Assembly (NCBI RefSeq): GCF_030697375.1 | Contig: NZ_JAUYQD010000004.1 | Location: forward strand, 1-64,000 | Length of the DNA: 64,000 nt | Direction of reading: 5' to 3' | Origin: Rhodoferax sp. | GTDB lineage: Bacteria > Pseudomonadota > Gammaproteobacteria > Burkholderiales > Burkholderiaceae_C | Part shown: positions 1 through 8,556 of the stretch, in pieces | Numbering within the stretch: the stretch's first letter is position 1 | Layout: every line of letters begins with the position of its first letter | Translations under genes and position numbers: made by a program | Notes under the pieces: generated by a model | What the model was told of the DNA's origin: nothing | Databases searched by the model: none | What the model saw: only the letters and a program-made list of their open reading frames with translations

Positions 1-255
1 CTTTTCATTCATGAGCGTTTGTAAGCCAATTAAGACTTAGTTCCGAAGAACTTGGCAATCGCCTTCAAACGCCCACACTTATCGGCTGTAAATTTTTAAG
101 GAGCTAAGCAGTTAAAAACCACTTACTTATTTGCTTCACCGTGATCAGCGAAGCCTTGAATTATGACACACTTTCTAAGAAGCCGTCAAATTCTACGAAA
201 AATTTTCGTTTTCATCAGTACTTGTGGCTTCAGTTTCAGCACAAGGTCACCGGGA
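1..255. other. non-coding stretch downstream of cheB
   Basis: I see no convincing gene here. It lies downstream of cheB, the last gene of the minus-strand chemotaxis operon in the window. The only structure noted is a short palindrome at 195-209 (ACGAAAA, one central A, TTTTCGT). It lacks the GC-rich stem of a normal rho-independent terminator. A plus-strand open frame starting at 141 overlaps cheB and looks like chance. Confidence 0.5.
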
Positions 256-1341
256 TCACACTCTATAACGATCCGTCGAACCACCTAACTTCCGAACTAG
301 CGCTGGAGCGATATCCGTCAGTGGCAAGATCTCATCTGCTGCACCGTGAAGAATGGCCTCGCGCGGCATGCCGAACACGATGCAACTGGCTTCATCTTGG
401 ACGTAATTGTAGCTCCCCGCATCCTTCATTTCCCTCATGGCCCGCGCACCATCCCCCCCCATGCCAGTCAACATGATTCCAAACGCATTTCGCCCCGCCA
501 CCCGCGCGACAGATAGAAACAATACTTCTACAGAAGGTCTATGCCTGTTAACCAACTCACCATCTTCAACAACGCAGACATAGTTGGCGCCACTTTTCTC
601 GACGCGAAATTGCTTTCCGCCCGGGGCAATGTACGCATGCCCCGGAAGTATTCGTTCACCATTTACCGCTTCCTGTACCGTCATTTGGCATAAGCCATTG
701 AGTCGCGCGGCAAAGCTGGTCGTAAAACCAGGTGGCATATGCTGGGTTATCACGATACCAGGGGAATCCGCTGGCATACGTGTCAGAATTTCCTTTATAG
801 CTTCAGTTCCGCCAGTCGAAGCACCAATACAAATCAACTTTTCGGTTGAAACCCGCGCAAAAGCCAGGCTTTCTAACGATGAACGCTTGACCGTCGCGTC
901 TGTAGCTGCAATCGGACTGTGCTGCACGACTCGTCGAATGTGAGCCGATGCAGCGATCCGAATTTTGTCGACAATTTGCCCAGCAAGATCGTTTATGCCG
1001 TCCGCCAGTCCAATTCTGGGTTTGGCGACAAAATCCACTGCGCCGAGCTCCAATGCCCGCATGGTCACCTCGGCCCCTCGTTCTGTAAGGGTAGAAATCA
1101 TGACTACCGGCATGGGGCGCAACCTCATCAAGCGCCCCAAAAAATCAATGCCGTCCATTTTTGGCATCTCAATGTCTAACGTGATCACATCAGGATTAAG
1201 CTCCCTAATCATCTCCCTAGCGATCAGTGGATCATTTGCAGTGCCCACGCATTCCATATCCTTTTCGCGATTGATGATTTCTGCCACCAAGCTCCGAACC
1301 AAGGCAGAGTCATCAACCACCACCACTCGTATCTTTTTCAC
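256..1341 (-). CDS. cheB: Chemotaxis response regulator, protein-glutamate methylesterase/deamidase CheB
   Basis: CheB removes methyl groups from glutamates of chemoreceptors, and can deamidate glutamines, to reset receptor sensitivity. It is activated when CheA phosphorylates its receiver domain. The 361-residue protein has an N-terminal receiver (VVVVDDS, phospho-acceptor Asp56 in TLDIEMPKMDG) and a C-terminal methylesterase. The catalytic Ser lies in IGASTGGTEAI, the His in TQHMPPGF and the Asp in TGMGGDGA. Length is normal for the family. It is the last che gene of the operon, 9 bp after cheD. All key residues are present. Confidence 0.97.
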   Translation of the reverse strand: MKKIRVVVVDDSALVRSLVAEIINREKDMECVGTANDPLIAREMIRELNPDVITLDIEMPKMDGIDFLGRLMRLRPMPVVMISTLTERGAEVTMRALELGAVDFVAKPRIGLADGINDLAGQIVDKIRIAASAHIRRVVQHSPIAATDATVKRSSLESLAFARVSTEKLICIGASTGGTEAIKEILTRMPADSPGIVITQHMPPGFTTSFAARLNGLCQMTVQEAVNGERILPGHAYIAPGGKQFRVEKSGANYVCVVEDGELVNRHRPSVEVLFLSVARVAGRNAFGIMLTGMGGDGARAMREMKDAGSYNYVQDEASCIVFGMPREAILHGAADEILPLTDIAPALVRKLGGSTDRYRV

Positions 1342-1350
1342 AAAAACCCT

Positions 1351-2055
1351 TCAGAAAAGATCCACAGAGCCGCCAGCGGTTGACTTCGCAACCGATACCG
1401 CATTTCCTCTACGCTCTTCGACTGCAAGAGTTTCTGGGTGGGAGTGTGCCAAACGTTTAACCAAGGCCTTACCGGTTACAGGGAAAAAACAAACTTTTCT
1501 GGGATGAATATCAAGCACATCTTGCGAAACGATCGGAATCCTCTCTGTTGCCAGATAGTCCAAGACAAACTGTGTATTACGCTCACCGACATTCATTGTT
1601 GTGAAACCGGCCATCACTTGAGCTCCACCAAATATTTTGGCCTGCATTGTTTCTCTGCGCGCACCAAGCTTAAGCATCTCATTGATTAACAACTCCATCG
1701 CATAAGATCCATAACGGCCAGAGCCATCCACACTGTCACCATCTGGCAACATAAAGTGGTTCATGCCCCCTGTTCGCGCTTTGCCATCCCATATGCACGC
1801 AGCAATGCAGGAGCCCAATACCGTCATGACGACAAGATCCTCATTGGAAACGTAGTACTCCCCAGGCAGCACCTTTACAGCGTCATATTGGAAGTGGTGA
1901 TCCGCATAAAAAAAAGAGGCTTCCCCAGGCTTGCGTGGCTGGGCCTTTAACTGGTCAATTCTCGAGATTCGACCACTTGGCAGAACCTTAGCAGCTGGCG
2001 CCCCACCCACGCCTCGAGTCGACGTGGCGCTGACACCGGATTGAGGGAAATTCAT
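1351..2055 (-). CDS. cheD: Chemoreceptor glutamine deamidase CheD
   Basis: CheD deamidates specific receptor glutamines to glutamate, which prepares sites for methylation, and in some bacteria interacts with CheC. The 234-residue protein carries the family signature GSCIAACIWD followed by GGMNHFMLP, giving the catalytic Cys and His of the papain-like fold. The N-terminal 60 residues and the C-terminal 35 are extensions of low conservation. The ATG at 2055 follows an AAGGA ribosome-binding site. It sits between cheR and cheB, the usual betaproteobacterial order. Confidence 0.95.
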   Translation of the reverse strand: MNFPQSGVSATSTRGVGGAPAAKVLPSGRISRIDQLKAQPRKPGEASFFYADHHFQYDAVKVLPGEYYVSNEDLVVMTVLGSCIAACIWDGKARTGGMNHFMLPDGDSVDGSGRYGSYAMELLINEMLKLGARRETMQAKIFGGAQVMAGFTTMNVGERNTQFVLDYLATERIPIVSQDVLDIHPRKVCFFPVTGKALVKRLAHSHPETLAVEERRGNAVSVAKSTAGGSVDLF

Positions 2056-2117
2056 GTGGTCCTTGCAATCAGTTAAAACGACGAAAATCCGTGATACATA
2101 GCGTGAATGCTCTGATG

Positions 2118-2999
2118 CTACCGGCGCTCATAGACGGTTTTCCCCTTCAAAACGAATAAATCACGAGAGTCGCTAAAATTTTCTGCATGCCCCACAAACA
2201 GTAATGCTCCGGGTTTCATGACTTTATAGATGCGTTCAAGAACCCGTCGCTGTGTTTGTGCATCAAAGTAGATCATTACATTTCTGCAAAAGACGGCATC
2301 AAATGGATCTCTGAAGGGCCAGTCATCTCTAATCAAATTGACAATTAAAAACTCAATACATTTTCGCAACTCAGGCTTGGTCATCACCATTCCCTCGTTG
2401 CCGCCTTTTCCACGCAAGAAATAACGCTGCATTCGCTCAGAATCAATTCCCTTCAAGCCATCCAACCTGTACACGCCCTGTTTAGCTGTAGCCAGTACTT
2501 TTGAATCAATATCACTCGCGGTTAATGAAAAATTGGCGCGAGGTCCTAGCGCATCCAAGGTTGTCATCACAATCGAATAGGGCTCCTCACCGGTAGATGC
2601 AGCACTACACCATACACGCCAAGGATTGCCGGTAGGCTTTGACTTCAAAAAATCTGAAAAAATATCGAAATGATGTTGTTCCCGGAAAAATGAAGTCAAA
2701 TTCGTTGTCAATGCATTAACGAATTCCTGCCACTCGGGCCCGTCGGTAGATTCCAACCAACTCAAGTAGTCCCGAAAACTTTGAAAGCCCGTTTCCCGGA
2801 GTCTTCTTGACAGACGGCTGTACACCATTGCATGCTTGCCATCATGCAGGCTAATGCCAGCCCGCTTATAGATCATCGTTTGAACTCGATCAAAATCTGC
2901 ATCAGTCCAAACAAACTCACGGCCTTGCATTCCAGAAGCACCAGAATCGCCACTCTCAAGCGCAGCTTTAGTCTGTGTCACCCGATGCTCAGCATTCAT
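2118..2999 (-). CDS. cheR: Chemotaxis protein methyltransferase CheR
   Basis: CheR transfers methyl groups from S-adenosylmethionine to receptor glutamates and opposes CheB. The 293-residue protein starts with about 25 poorly conserved residues. It then has the CheR N-terminal helical domain (FDRVQTMIYKRAGISL) and the SAM-binding domain, with the glycine-rich region WCSAASTGEEPYSI and the DAVFCRNVMIYFD motif. It ends KGKTVYERR, typical for the family. There is no C-terminal TPR or pentapeptide-binding extension beyond the core. Confidence 0.96.
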   Translation of the reverse strand: MNAEHRVTQTKAALESGDSGASGMQGREFVWTDADFDRVQTMIYKRAGISLHDGKHAMVYSRLSRRLRETGFQSFRDYLSWLESTDGPEWQEFVNALTTNLTSFFREQHHFDIFSDFLKSKPTGNPWRVWCSAASTGEEPYSIVMTTLDALGPRANFSLTASDIDSKVLATAKQGVYRLDGLKGIDSERMQRYFLRGKGGNEGMVMTKPELRKCIEFLIVNLIRDDWPFRDPFDAVFCRNVMIYFDAQTQRRVLERIYKVMKPGALLFVGHAENFSDSRDLFVLKGKTVYERR

Positions 3000-3042
3000 C
3001 TTTGATTACCCAGTTCGAATACGACTTCTGATTTCAGTAACT

Positions 3043-3531
3043 TCACTCAGATGCAGCGACAAGCCCCATATCTGGCGCAGCCATAAGGCGCTCAATATCA
3101 AGAAGAATCAGCATTCTGTCACCCAAAGAACCAAGTCCAAGTACTGATCCACTGTCAATAACACTGTCAATATCTGGGGCTGATTTGAGACTTTCTGGCG
3201 GCAACTCCATGACATCGCTAACTGAATCAACGACTATGCCAACGATTCTGTGCCTCAAGTTCAAAATGATGACTACTGTAAAAGAGTTGTATTCCGCCTT
3301 GGAGCAGCTGAATTTCAATCGCATATCCACAATCGGTACTATCGTCCCGCGCAGATTAACAACCCCTTTAATAAAATTTGGCGCATTCGCTACCCTGGTC
3401 GGGGGCTCATACCCACGAATTTCTTGAACCTTAAGAATATCGATCCCGTACTCTTCTTGGTCCAAACGAAATGTTAGGTACTCCCTCGCACCAGAGGCTG
3501 ACATATCATCGAGTTTCTCCATCATGCCCAT
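3043..3531 (-). CDS. cheW: Chemotaxis coupling protein CheW
   Basis: CheW is the scaffold that links chemoreceptors to the CheA kinase. The protein is a single CheW SH3-like domain: EYLTFRLDQEEYGIDILKVQEI, GVVNLRGTIVPIVDMRLKF and GIVVDSVSDVMEL are all recognisable. I chose the ATG at 3531 because AAGGAG stands five bases before it. An upstream TTG in the same frame would add eight residues without a good ribosome-binding site. It follows cheA after about 25 bp and precedes cheR, consistent with one operon. Confidence 0.95.
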   Translation of the reverse strand: MGMMEKLDDMSASGAREYLTFRLDQEEYGIDILKVQEIRGYEPPTRVANAPNFIKGVVNLRGTIVPIVDMRLKFSCSKAEYNSFTVVIILNLRHRIVGIVVDSVSDVMELPPESLKSAPDIDSVIDSGSVLGLGSLGDRMLILLDIERLMAAPDMGLVAASE

Positions 3532-3555
3532 GTTCACTCCTTCAATACCTTGCAA

Positions 3556-5724
3556 TCAATGCCTTGAGCGGCGAACTAAAGCGCCAGTATCCAAGATCAA
3601 TGCAACTTTTCCATCTCCGAGAATCGTGGCACCAGAAACATTGGGGACTTTTCGATAGTTGGACTCTAGGTTCTTTACAACAACTTGCTGCTGCCCCAGC
3701 AACTCATCAACCAACAGTACTACTCGGCTGCCATCTGCCTCAACGACGACCATGATGTCGCTTGATTTTTCAAAATCGAATCTTGGGATCTGAAATACTT
3801 TCTCCAATTCAATCACCGGCATATATTCGTCGCGAACTTTTACCAGTTGAGACCCCTGACCAACCGTGCTAACTGCATCTGCCTTGACCTGAAAAGACTC
3901 CACCACAGAGGAAAGCGGAAGTATGTACACCTCATCGCCAACCCCAACAGACATGCCATCCATAATGGCGAGAGTCAACGGCAGGCGAACTGACACCTTC
4001 ATCCCGTACCCTTCGGCCGAATCGATTTCTACGGTTCCATTCAAAGCCGCAATATTTCTCTTGACCACGTCCATACCAACACCGCGACCCGACACGTCCG
4101 TCACAACTGCAGCCGTTGAAAATCCAGGAGCGAATATCAGCTGCCAAACCTCGGCGTCAGACATTTGGTCTGAAACATCCAACCCACGCTCACGCGCCTT
4201 GTTCAAGATTTTCTCCCGAGACATTCCCCGCCCATCATCCCTAACCTCAATCACGATGGACCCACCTTGATGCGACGCGGACAAAGTAATTGTTCCAGTT
4301 TCAGATTTTCCTGCCGCCAGTCGTTCTGCTGGTAACTCAACTCCATGATCACAACTATTGCGCACCAAGTGTGTCAATGGGTCCGTAATCTTTTCGACCA
4401 ATCCCTTATCCAATTCAGTCGCCTCGCCTTGTGTGACGAAATCAACCTTCTTGCCCAACTTACCAGCCAAATCTCGCAACATACGGGGAAAGCGACTGAA
4501 CACAATCGACATTGGGATCATCCGAATCGACATCACAGATTCTTGTAAATCACGTGTATTTCGATCCAAATCTGCCAACCCCGTGAGAAGCTGCTGATAA
4601 ACAGCCGGGTCAAGGGCTCTGCTATTTTGAGCCAGCATTGCCTGGGTAATCACCAGTTCGCCAACAAGGTTGATCAACTGGTCGACCTTGCTGATGGCCA
4701 CCCGAATGGTCGCAGCCTCAGGCTGCGACACAGTTGCTCCTGGTGATGTCTTAGCCGGAGCTTTACTAGCCACTTTGCTTTCCAACGCACCACTTCCTGA
4801 ACTTGCTGCCACAGGGGTCGAAACTGGTGCCCCCGGTGAGCCGTCAAAAAAGCCGTATCCAGGAAATGCGGCCAATGGCGCTCCCGGCTGCGGATCATCT
4901 GCATAACTGGCTGCAACAGGCGCTCCGGCTGCCCCCTCAAAAAATCCATATCCAGGATCTGCCGACTCCGAAGGAACGGAATCCACATTTTTGATAGTGA
5001 TGTGCTCTCTCGAAACGTGAAACGCAAATAGATCCAACAAATCATCGTCCGTCGAAGCCGTTTCTACGGCGAAGACACGGACATCCTTACGCTCAGAGGG
5101 CAACGGTTTGATATCACCCAGTCCCGGAATATCCCGGAACAATTCGCATACTGCATCAGCCTGCTCAGGCCGCTCAATGGGTCCAATACATATTTCCAGA
5201 GAGCGTGTTGTTTTGCTTTTAGGCGGTTCTACTGCCACCGGCAGCTTCTGCTCAGGAGCGGGAATTTTCACTTGAATCGGCGCAGGAGCAGGTGTTACGG
5301 ATCCACCAGCAGCCAATTCACTGATGCGACGCACCAAATCTGCAGTAGGCACCCCATCACCTTCACCTCCAGCTTGGTGGCGAGCCAATAGACTCCGCGA
5401 GGCATCAGCAGACTCCAGCAACACATCGACCATCGCGGCATTCGGCTGAAGTTCATGTCTACGCAATCGATCCAGCAGTGACTCCATCTGATGGGTTAAT
5501 TCAGCCACATCGGTAAAACCAAATGTAGCAGCCCCTCCCTTTACAGAATGAGCGCAACGGAACACCCCATTGAGTTCCTCATCGTCCGCAGTCTCAAGGT
5601 TCAAGTTGAGCAGCATTTGCTCCATCTGATCCAAATTCTCCCCAGCTTCTTCAAAAAATATTTGATAGAACTGCGTTAGATCGAAATCCCCACCACCGCC
5701 ACTGTCCTGATGCGCTTCAGCCAT
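3556..5724 (-). CDS. cheA: Chemotaxis histidine kinase CheA
   Basis: CheA autophosphorylates in response to receptor signals and passes the phosphate to CheY and CheB. Domains in order: an HPt domain with the phospho-His in AHSVKGGA (about residue 59), a short P2-like response-regulator docking region (about 180-255), a Pro/Ala/Gly-rich linker, the dimerisation helices (SKVDQLINLVGELVITQ), an HATPase domain (LVRNSCDHGVE, DDGRGM, GRGVGMDVV) and a C-terminal CheW-like domain. The start at 5724 has a strong GGAGG; an ATG at 5751 is less likely. The linker contains two copies of a PGYGFF(D/E)G..GAPV motif. Confidence 0.97.
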   Translation of the reverse strand: MAEAHQDSGGGGDFDLTQFYQIFFEEAGENLDQMEQMLLNLNLETADDEELNGVFRCAHSVKGGAATFGFTDVAELTHQMESLLDRLRRHELQPNAAMVDVLLESADASRSLLARHQAGGEGDGVPTADLVRRISELAAGGSVTPAPAPIQVKIPAPEQKLPVAVEPPKSKTTRSLEICIGPIERPEQADAVCELFRDIPGLGDIKPLPSERKDVRVFAVETASTDDDLLDLFAFHVSREHITIKNVDSVPSESADPGYGFFEGAAGAPVAASYADDPQPGAPLAAFPGYGFFDGSPGAPVSTPVAASSGSGALESKVASKAPAKTSPGATVSQPEAATIRVAISKVDQLINLVGELVITQAMLAQNSRALDPAVYQQLLTGLADLDRNTRDLQESVMSIRMIPMSIVFSRFPRMLRDLAGKLGKKVDFVTQGEATELDKGLVEKITDPLTHLVRNSCDHGVELPAERLAAGKSETGTITLSASHQGGSIVIEVRDDGRGMSREKILNKARERGLDVSDQMSDAEVWQLIFAPGFSTAAVVTDVSGRGVGMDVVKRNIAALNGTVEIDSAEGYGMKVSVRLPLTLAIMDGMSVGVGDEVYILPLSSVVESFQVKADAVSTVGQGSQLVKVRDEYMPVIELEKVFQIPRFDFEKSSDIMVVVEADGSRVVLLVDELLGQQQVVVKNLESNYRKVPNVSGATILGDGKVALILDTGALVRRSRH

Positions 5725-5755
5725 ATTGCCTCCTGTTACCTGCTCTGCCATGCAG

Positions 5756-6118
5756 TTAGCGAATCACCTTTTTAATCACATCAAGCAATCGTGCCGGGTC
5801 AAAAGGCTTGACCAACCAACCTGTCGCACCAGCCGCACGCCCGGCCTGCTTCATCAGATCACTGGACTCCGTTGTCAACATCAGGATAGGAACCGTCTTG
5901 AATTGTGGATGGTCCCGTAGCTTTCGCGTCAGGCCCAACCCATCCAAGCGCGGCATATTCTGATCTGTAAGAACCAAATCAAATGACTGCGCCTGCGCTT
6001 TTTCATAGGCATCAAGCCCGTCTACCGCCTCCACAACCTGATACCCAGCACCGGTCAAAGTGAACGACACCATTTTCCGCATGGACGGCGAATCATCTAC
6101 AGCGAGAATTAAAGACAT
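5756..6118 (-). CDS. cheY: Chemotaxis response regulator CheY
   Basis: This is a stand-alone 120-residue receiver domain. It has the acidic pair in AVDDSPSMRKM, the phospho-acceptor Asp52 in LVLTDQNMPRLDG, the switch Thr in ML(T)TES and the conserved Lys in WLVKPFDP. It is CheY-like: when phosphorylated by CheA it is expected to bind FliM at the flagellar motor. It is directly upstream of cheA in the operon, with a GGAG ribosome-binding site. Whether it is the only motor-binding CheY in this organism cannot be told from the window. Confidence 0.93.
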   Translation of the reverse strand: MSLILAVDDSPSMRKMVSFTLTGAGYQVVEAVDGLDAYEKAQAQSFDLVLTDQNMPRLDGLGLTRKLRDHPQFKTVPILMLTTESSDLMKQAGRAAGATGWLVKPFDPARLLDVIKKVIR

Positions 6119-6168
6119 TTGAAACTCCGACTAGTACAACTTAAGTGGTTTTAAATAAAATCGCAAAA

Positions 6169-6612
6169 CTAAAAAAGCTCAATGGAGCCCGCGTCCATCT
6201 CATCCTGAGTAACAGGGTTCGGGCGCTCAGGCACCTCTTCCACGAAGGGTATGGCCTCACCATCTTCAGAGCCCATGGACTCGGACGCCAAACGGTATGC
6301 ACACCCCTGAAGGATCTTAGACGTATGAACAATGAGCTGCGAAGCTAAGTCCTGGAACTGCAATTCAGTAACCGCCGCTCGCAAGGTGCTGCGCACTCCA
6401 TCAAGCTCCCTGGAGTCCATCAGTGCGGGATCAGCCAGATTGGCGCTGGCACTGGTGAAGCGTTCCATCAAGTTTTCCATGGTGTGCGCCAGCAGGCCAT
6501 CCAGCCTAGACAAATCATGCACAACCACGAGTAATGAATCCTGAACCTCAGCCACAAGCATGACAGGCAATTGCACAGCCGGGGCGGCGGTCGATGTCAA
6601 TGATGATTGCAT
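6169..6612 (-). CDS. CheZ-like chemotaxis protein (putative CheY-P phosphatase)
   Basis: This 147-residue, mostly helical acidic protein is the first gene of the chemotaxis operon. Near residue 90 it has ELQFQDLASQLI. This matches the CheZ active-site helix FQDLTGQVI, whose Asp and Gln (Asp143 and Gln147 in E. coli CheZ) act in CheY-P dephosphorylation; the same D-x3-Q spacing is present. The C terminus ends in an acidic tail, DEMDAGSIELF, which could serve like the CheY-binding tail of CheZ. It is shorter than E. coli CheZ (214 residues). The phosphatase role is inferred from motif and context, so I give no gene symbol. Confidence 0.7.
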   Translation of the reverse strand: MQSSLTSTAAPAVQLPVMLVAEVQDSLLVVVHDLSRLDGLLAHTMENLMERFTSASANLADPALMDSRELDGVRSTLRAAVTELQFQDLASQLIVHTSKILQGCAYRLASESMGSEDGEAIPFVEEVPERPNPVTQDEMDAGSIELF

Positions 6613-6836
6613 TGTCTTTTGTCCTAAAAACCACTGTTTGCGTCAATCACAGTCTTGCATCGTTAACTTGAACTACTCGGATACCTAGGTTATCAGGAAT
6701 CTGAGACATTGGGGGAATCTTTGAGTGCTGGCCAATCAAAATACCAACCACAACTGCATGTCCCCTCTGCGTTCAAGGCTCATAATCAAATGCAATGATA
6801 ACGTCGAATATGGAACACAGACCACCGGATAACCCT
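6613..6836. other. divergent intergenic region between che operon and sensor kinase
   Basis: These bases must hold the promoter of the minus-strand chemotaxis operon and that of the plus-strand two-component pair. I found no clear sigma-28 site (TAAA-N15-GCCGATAA) or sigma-54 site. The closest match, a CAAA at about 6718 and a TGATAA about 21 bases downstream on the minus strand, has the wrong spacing. Confidence 0.4.
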
Positions 6837-7922
6837 ATGAAGATCCTGCATCTGGAGGACTCCGTTCTCGACCACGAATTGGTCGCTCGCGCTCTGCGAA
6901 AAGCTGGATTTGACTTTACGATTACCCGGGTGGAAACACTTCAGGATTTTTTGCAGCTCACTGGGGATACCTTTTTCGACCTCATCCTTGCAGACTATCG
7001 CTTGCCTGGTTTCACAGCCCTCGACGCTTGGTCTGCGCTAACAACTGCCCGTCGCCGCCCTCCTTTTATATTGCTATCAGGAACCATCGGCGAAGCAGCG
7101 GCAGTCGCGGCCATTCATTTAGGCATCAGTGACTACCTGCAAAAGGATGACTTGGGAAGACTGGAACGCGTCATTTTGCGAACACTGGAAGTGCACCAAA
7201 GCAGGATCGCAAAGGAGAAGGCAGACCAGGAGCTCGCAGCCTCCGAAAAACGACTTGCGGAGTTTGCGGGCCATTTGCAGACAGCCATAGAAAGAGAGCG
7301 TGCAGCCATTGCCCGTGAAATCCATGACGACATCGGCGGCTCACTTGCCGCCGTCAAATTGGACTTAGGCTGGATTTCCAGGCACAACGAAAGCACCGCA
7401 ACACAGGAGCACCTCCTAGCCGCGATGGATATGCTGCAACATGCCATTGGGGCCAGTCAGCGCATCATGATGAACCTGCGCCCCTCCATTCTGGATCAAG
7501 GTTTGTTTGCGGCGGTGCAGTGGTTGGCCAGCAGCTTTGAACGGCGCACGGGGATCAAAACAGTGCTGAGAGCAAACAGCGAACACCTTGCCATCTCCAA
7601 AGCCATTCAATTGACTGCTTACCGCACCGCCCAGGAAGCACTGACCAACGCATCAAAATATGCAAACTGCAGCTTGGTGCAGATTGAACTGTCAGATGCG
7701 GAAGGAGTCCTTACCGTGGAAGTGACTGATAATGGAAAAGGAATTTCCGAATTGGAGATGCGCAAACCCCAGGCCTTTGGCATTCGTGGACTTCACGAAC
7801 GTGCAAAAACCGTGGGGGGGTGGCTCGACGTGAGCACCCGCGAGGGTGCGGGCACCTCCATCATTCTTTCTGTTCCCCTGGACTGCGGCGAGCGTCCTGT
7901 GCAAGAGGAGTCAATCGCGTGA
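6837..7922 (+). CDS. Hybrid-type sensor histidine kinase with N-terminal receiver domain (HisKA_3 type)
   Basis: About 361 residues. The N-terminal receiver domain has the phospho-acceptor Asp in LILADYRLPG and conserved acidic LED near the start. A short coiled stretch follows, then an HisKA_3 dimerisation/phospho-acceptor segment (AIAREIHDDIGGSLAAVKLDL) and an HATPase domain (EALTNASKYANCS, VTDNGKGI, FGIRGLHERA). There are no membrane segments, so it should be cytoplasmic and take input through its receiver. The start is uncertain: ATGs at 6795, 6810 and 6837 are in frame, and I chose the one nearest the domain. It overlaps the next gene, its likely cognate regulator. Confidence 0.85.
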   Translation: MKILHLEDSVLDHELVARALRKAGFDFTITRVETLQDFLQLTGDTFFDLILADYRLPGFTALDAWSALTTARRRPPFILLSGTIGEAAAVAAIHLGISDYLQKDDLGRLERVILRTLEVHQSRIAKEKADQELAASEKRLAEFAGHLQTAIERERAAIAREIHDDIGGSLAAVKLDLGWISRHNESTATQEHLLAAMDMLQHAIGASQRIMMNLRPSILDQGLFAAVQWLASSFERRTGIKTVLRANSEHLAISKAIQLTAYRTAQEALTNASKYANCSLVQIELSDAEGVLTVEVTDNGKGISELEMRKPQAFGIRGLHERAKTVGGWLDVSTREGAGTSIILSVPLDCGERPVQEESIA

Positions 7923-8548
7923 TACGTGTTGTTCTTTGCGACGACCATGGCATGGTCCGACGCGGAATTAGGGAAACCCTTGCCGACGCCGTTGACATTC
8001 AAGTCATTGCAGAAGCGGGGAGTTACACCGAAGTTCGTGAAGTTCTTCGATCAAACCCTTGCGATGTCCTGCTCTTGGATCTGAACCTACCCGGTCGCGG
8101 TGGGCTTGATGTACTTGCCAGCCTGCGCGAAACCAATTCACCTATTCGTGTTTTGATAGTTTCCATGTTTGCGGAGGACCAATACGCTATCCGATGCCTG
8201 CGTGCGGGTGCCCACGGATATTTAAACAAGGCGGGCGACCCAGCAAACCTCATCACGGCCGTACGGACAGTGGCTCTGGGGCGCAAATACCTGACACCCG
8301 AGGTATCTGAAATGTTGGTTGAGAACTTGGCCTCACCGACAGCCGAAGCACTCCACAGCACGCTATCGGAGCGTGAGTTGCAAACCTTACTCAAAATTGC
8401 ATCTGGAAAGCGGTTGTCCGACATTGCAGAGGACCTCATGCTAAGTCCGAAAACCGTCAGTGTTTATCGGGCACGGCTATTGGAAAAACTCAAATTGGCC
8501 AACAATGCAGAGCTAGCGGTCTACGCCATTCGCAACGAATTGGTTTAA
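7919..8548 (+). CDS. NarL/FixJ-family response regulator
   Basis: A 209-residue two-domain regulator. It has a receiver (VVLCDDHGMVRRG, phospho-acceptor Asp in VLLLDLNLPGRGG, conserved Lys in YLNKAG) and a C-terminal LuxR-type helix-turn-helix (LSERELQTLLKIASG, SDIAEDLMLSPKTVSVYRARLLEKL). The GTG at 7919 overlaps the TGA of the upstream kinase (GTGA), so the pair is translationally coupled. An open frame extends upstream inside the kinase gene but adds nothing recognisable. It resembles the UvrY/GacA and NarL class, and the target genes are unknown. Its position between che and fli genes suggests, but does not prove, a motility role. Confidence 0.9.
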   Translation: MIRVVLCDDHGMVRRGIRETLADAVDIQVIAEAGSYTEVREVLRSNPCDVLLLDLNLPGRGGLDVLASLRETNSPIRVLIVSMFAEDQYAIRCLRAGAHGYLNKAGDPANLITAVRTVALGRKYLTPEVSEMLVENLASPTAEALHSTLSERELQTLLKIASGKRLSDIAEDLMLSPKTVSVYRARLLEKLKLANNAELAVYAIRNELV

Positions 8549-8556
8549 TCAGGGCC

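Noticed and set aside
141..476. Plus-strand open frame of 111 codons at the left edge
   Set aside because: It begins with GTG, overlaps the end of cheB on the other strand and has no recognisable sequence.
6660..6770. Possible sigma-28 promoter before the che operon
   Set aside because: The CAAA and TGATAA elements are about 21 bases apart rather than 15, so the match is not credible.
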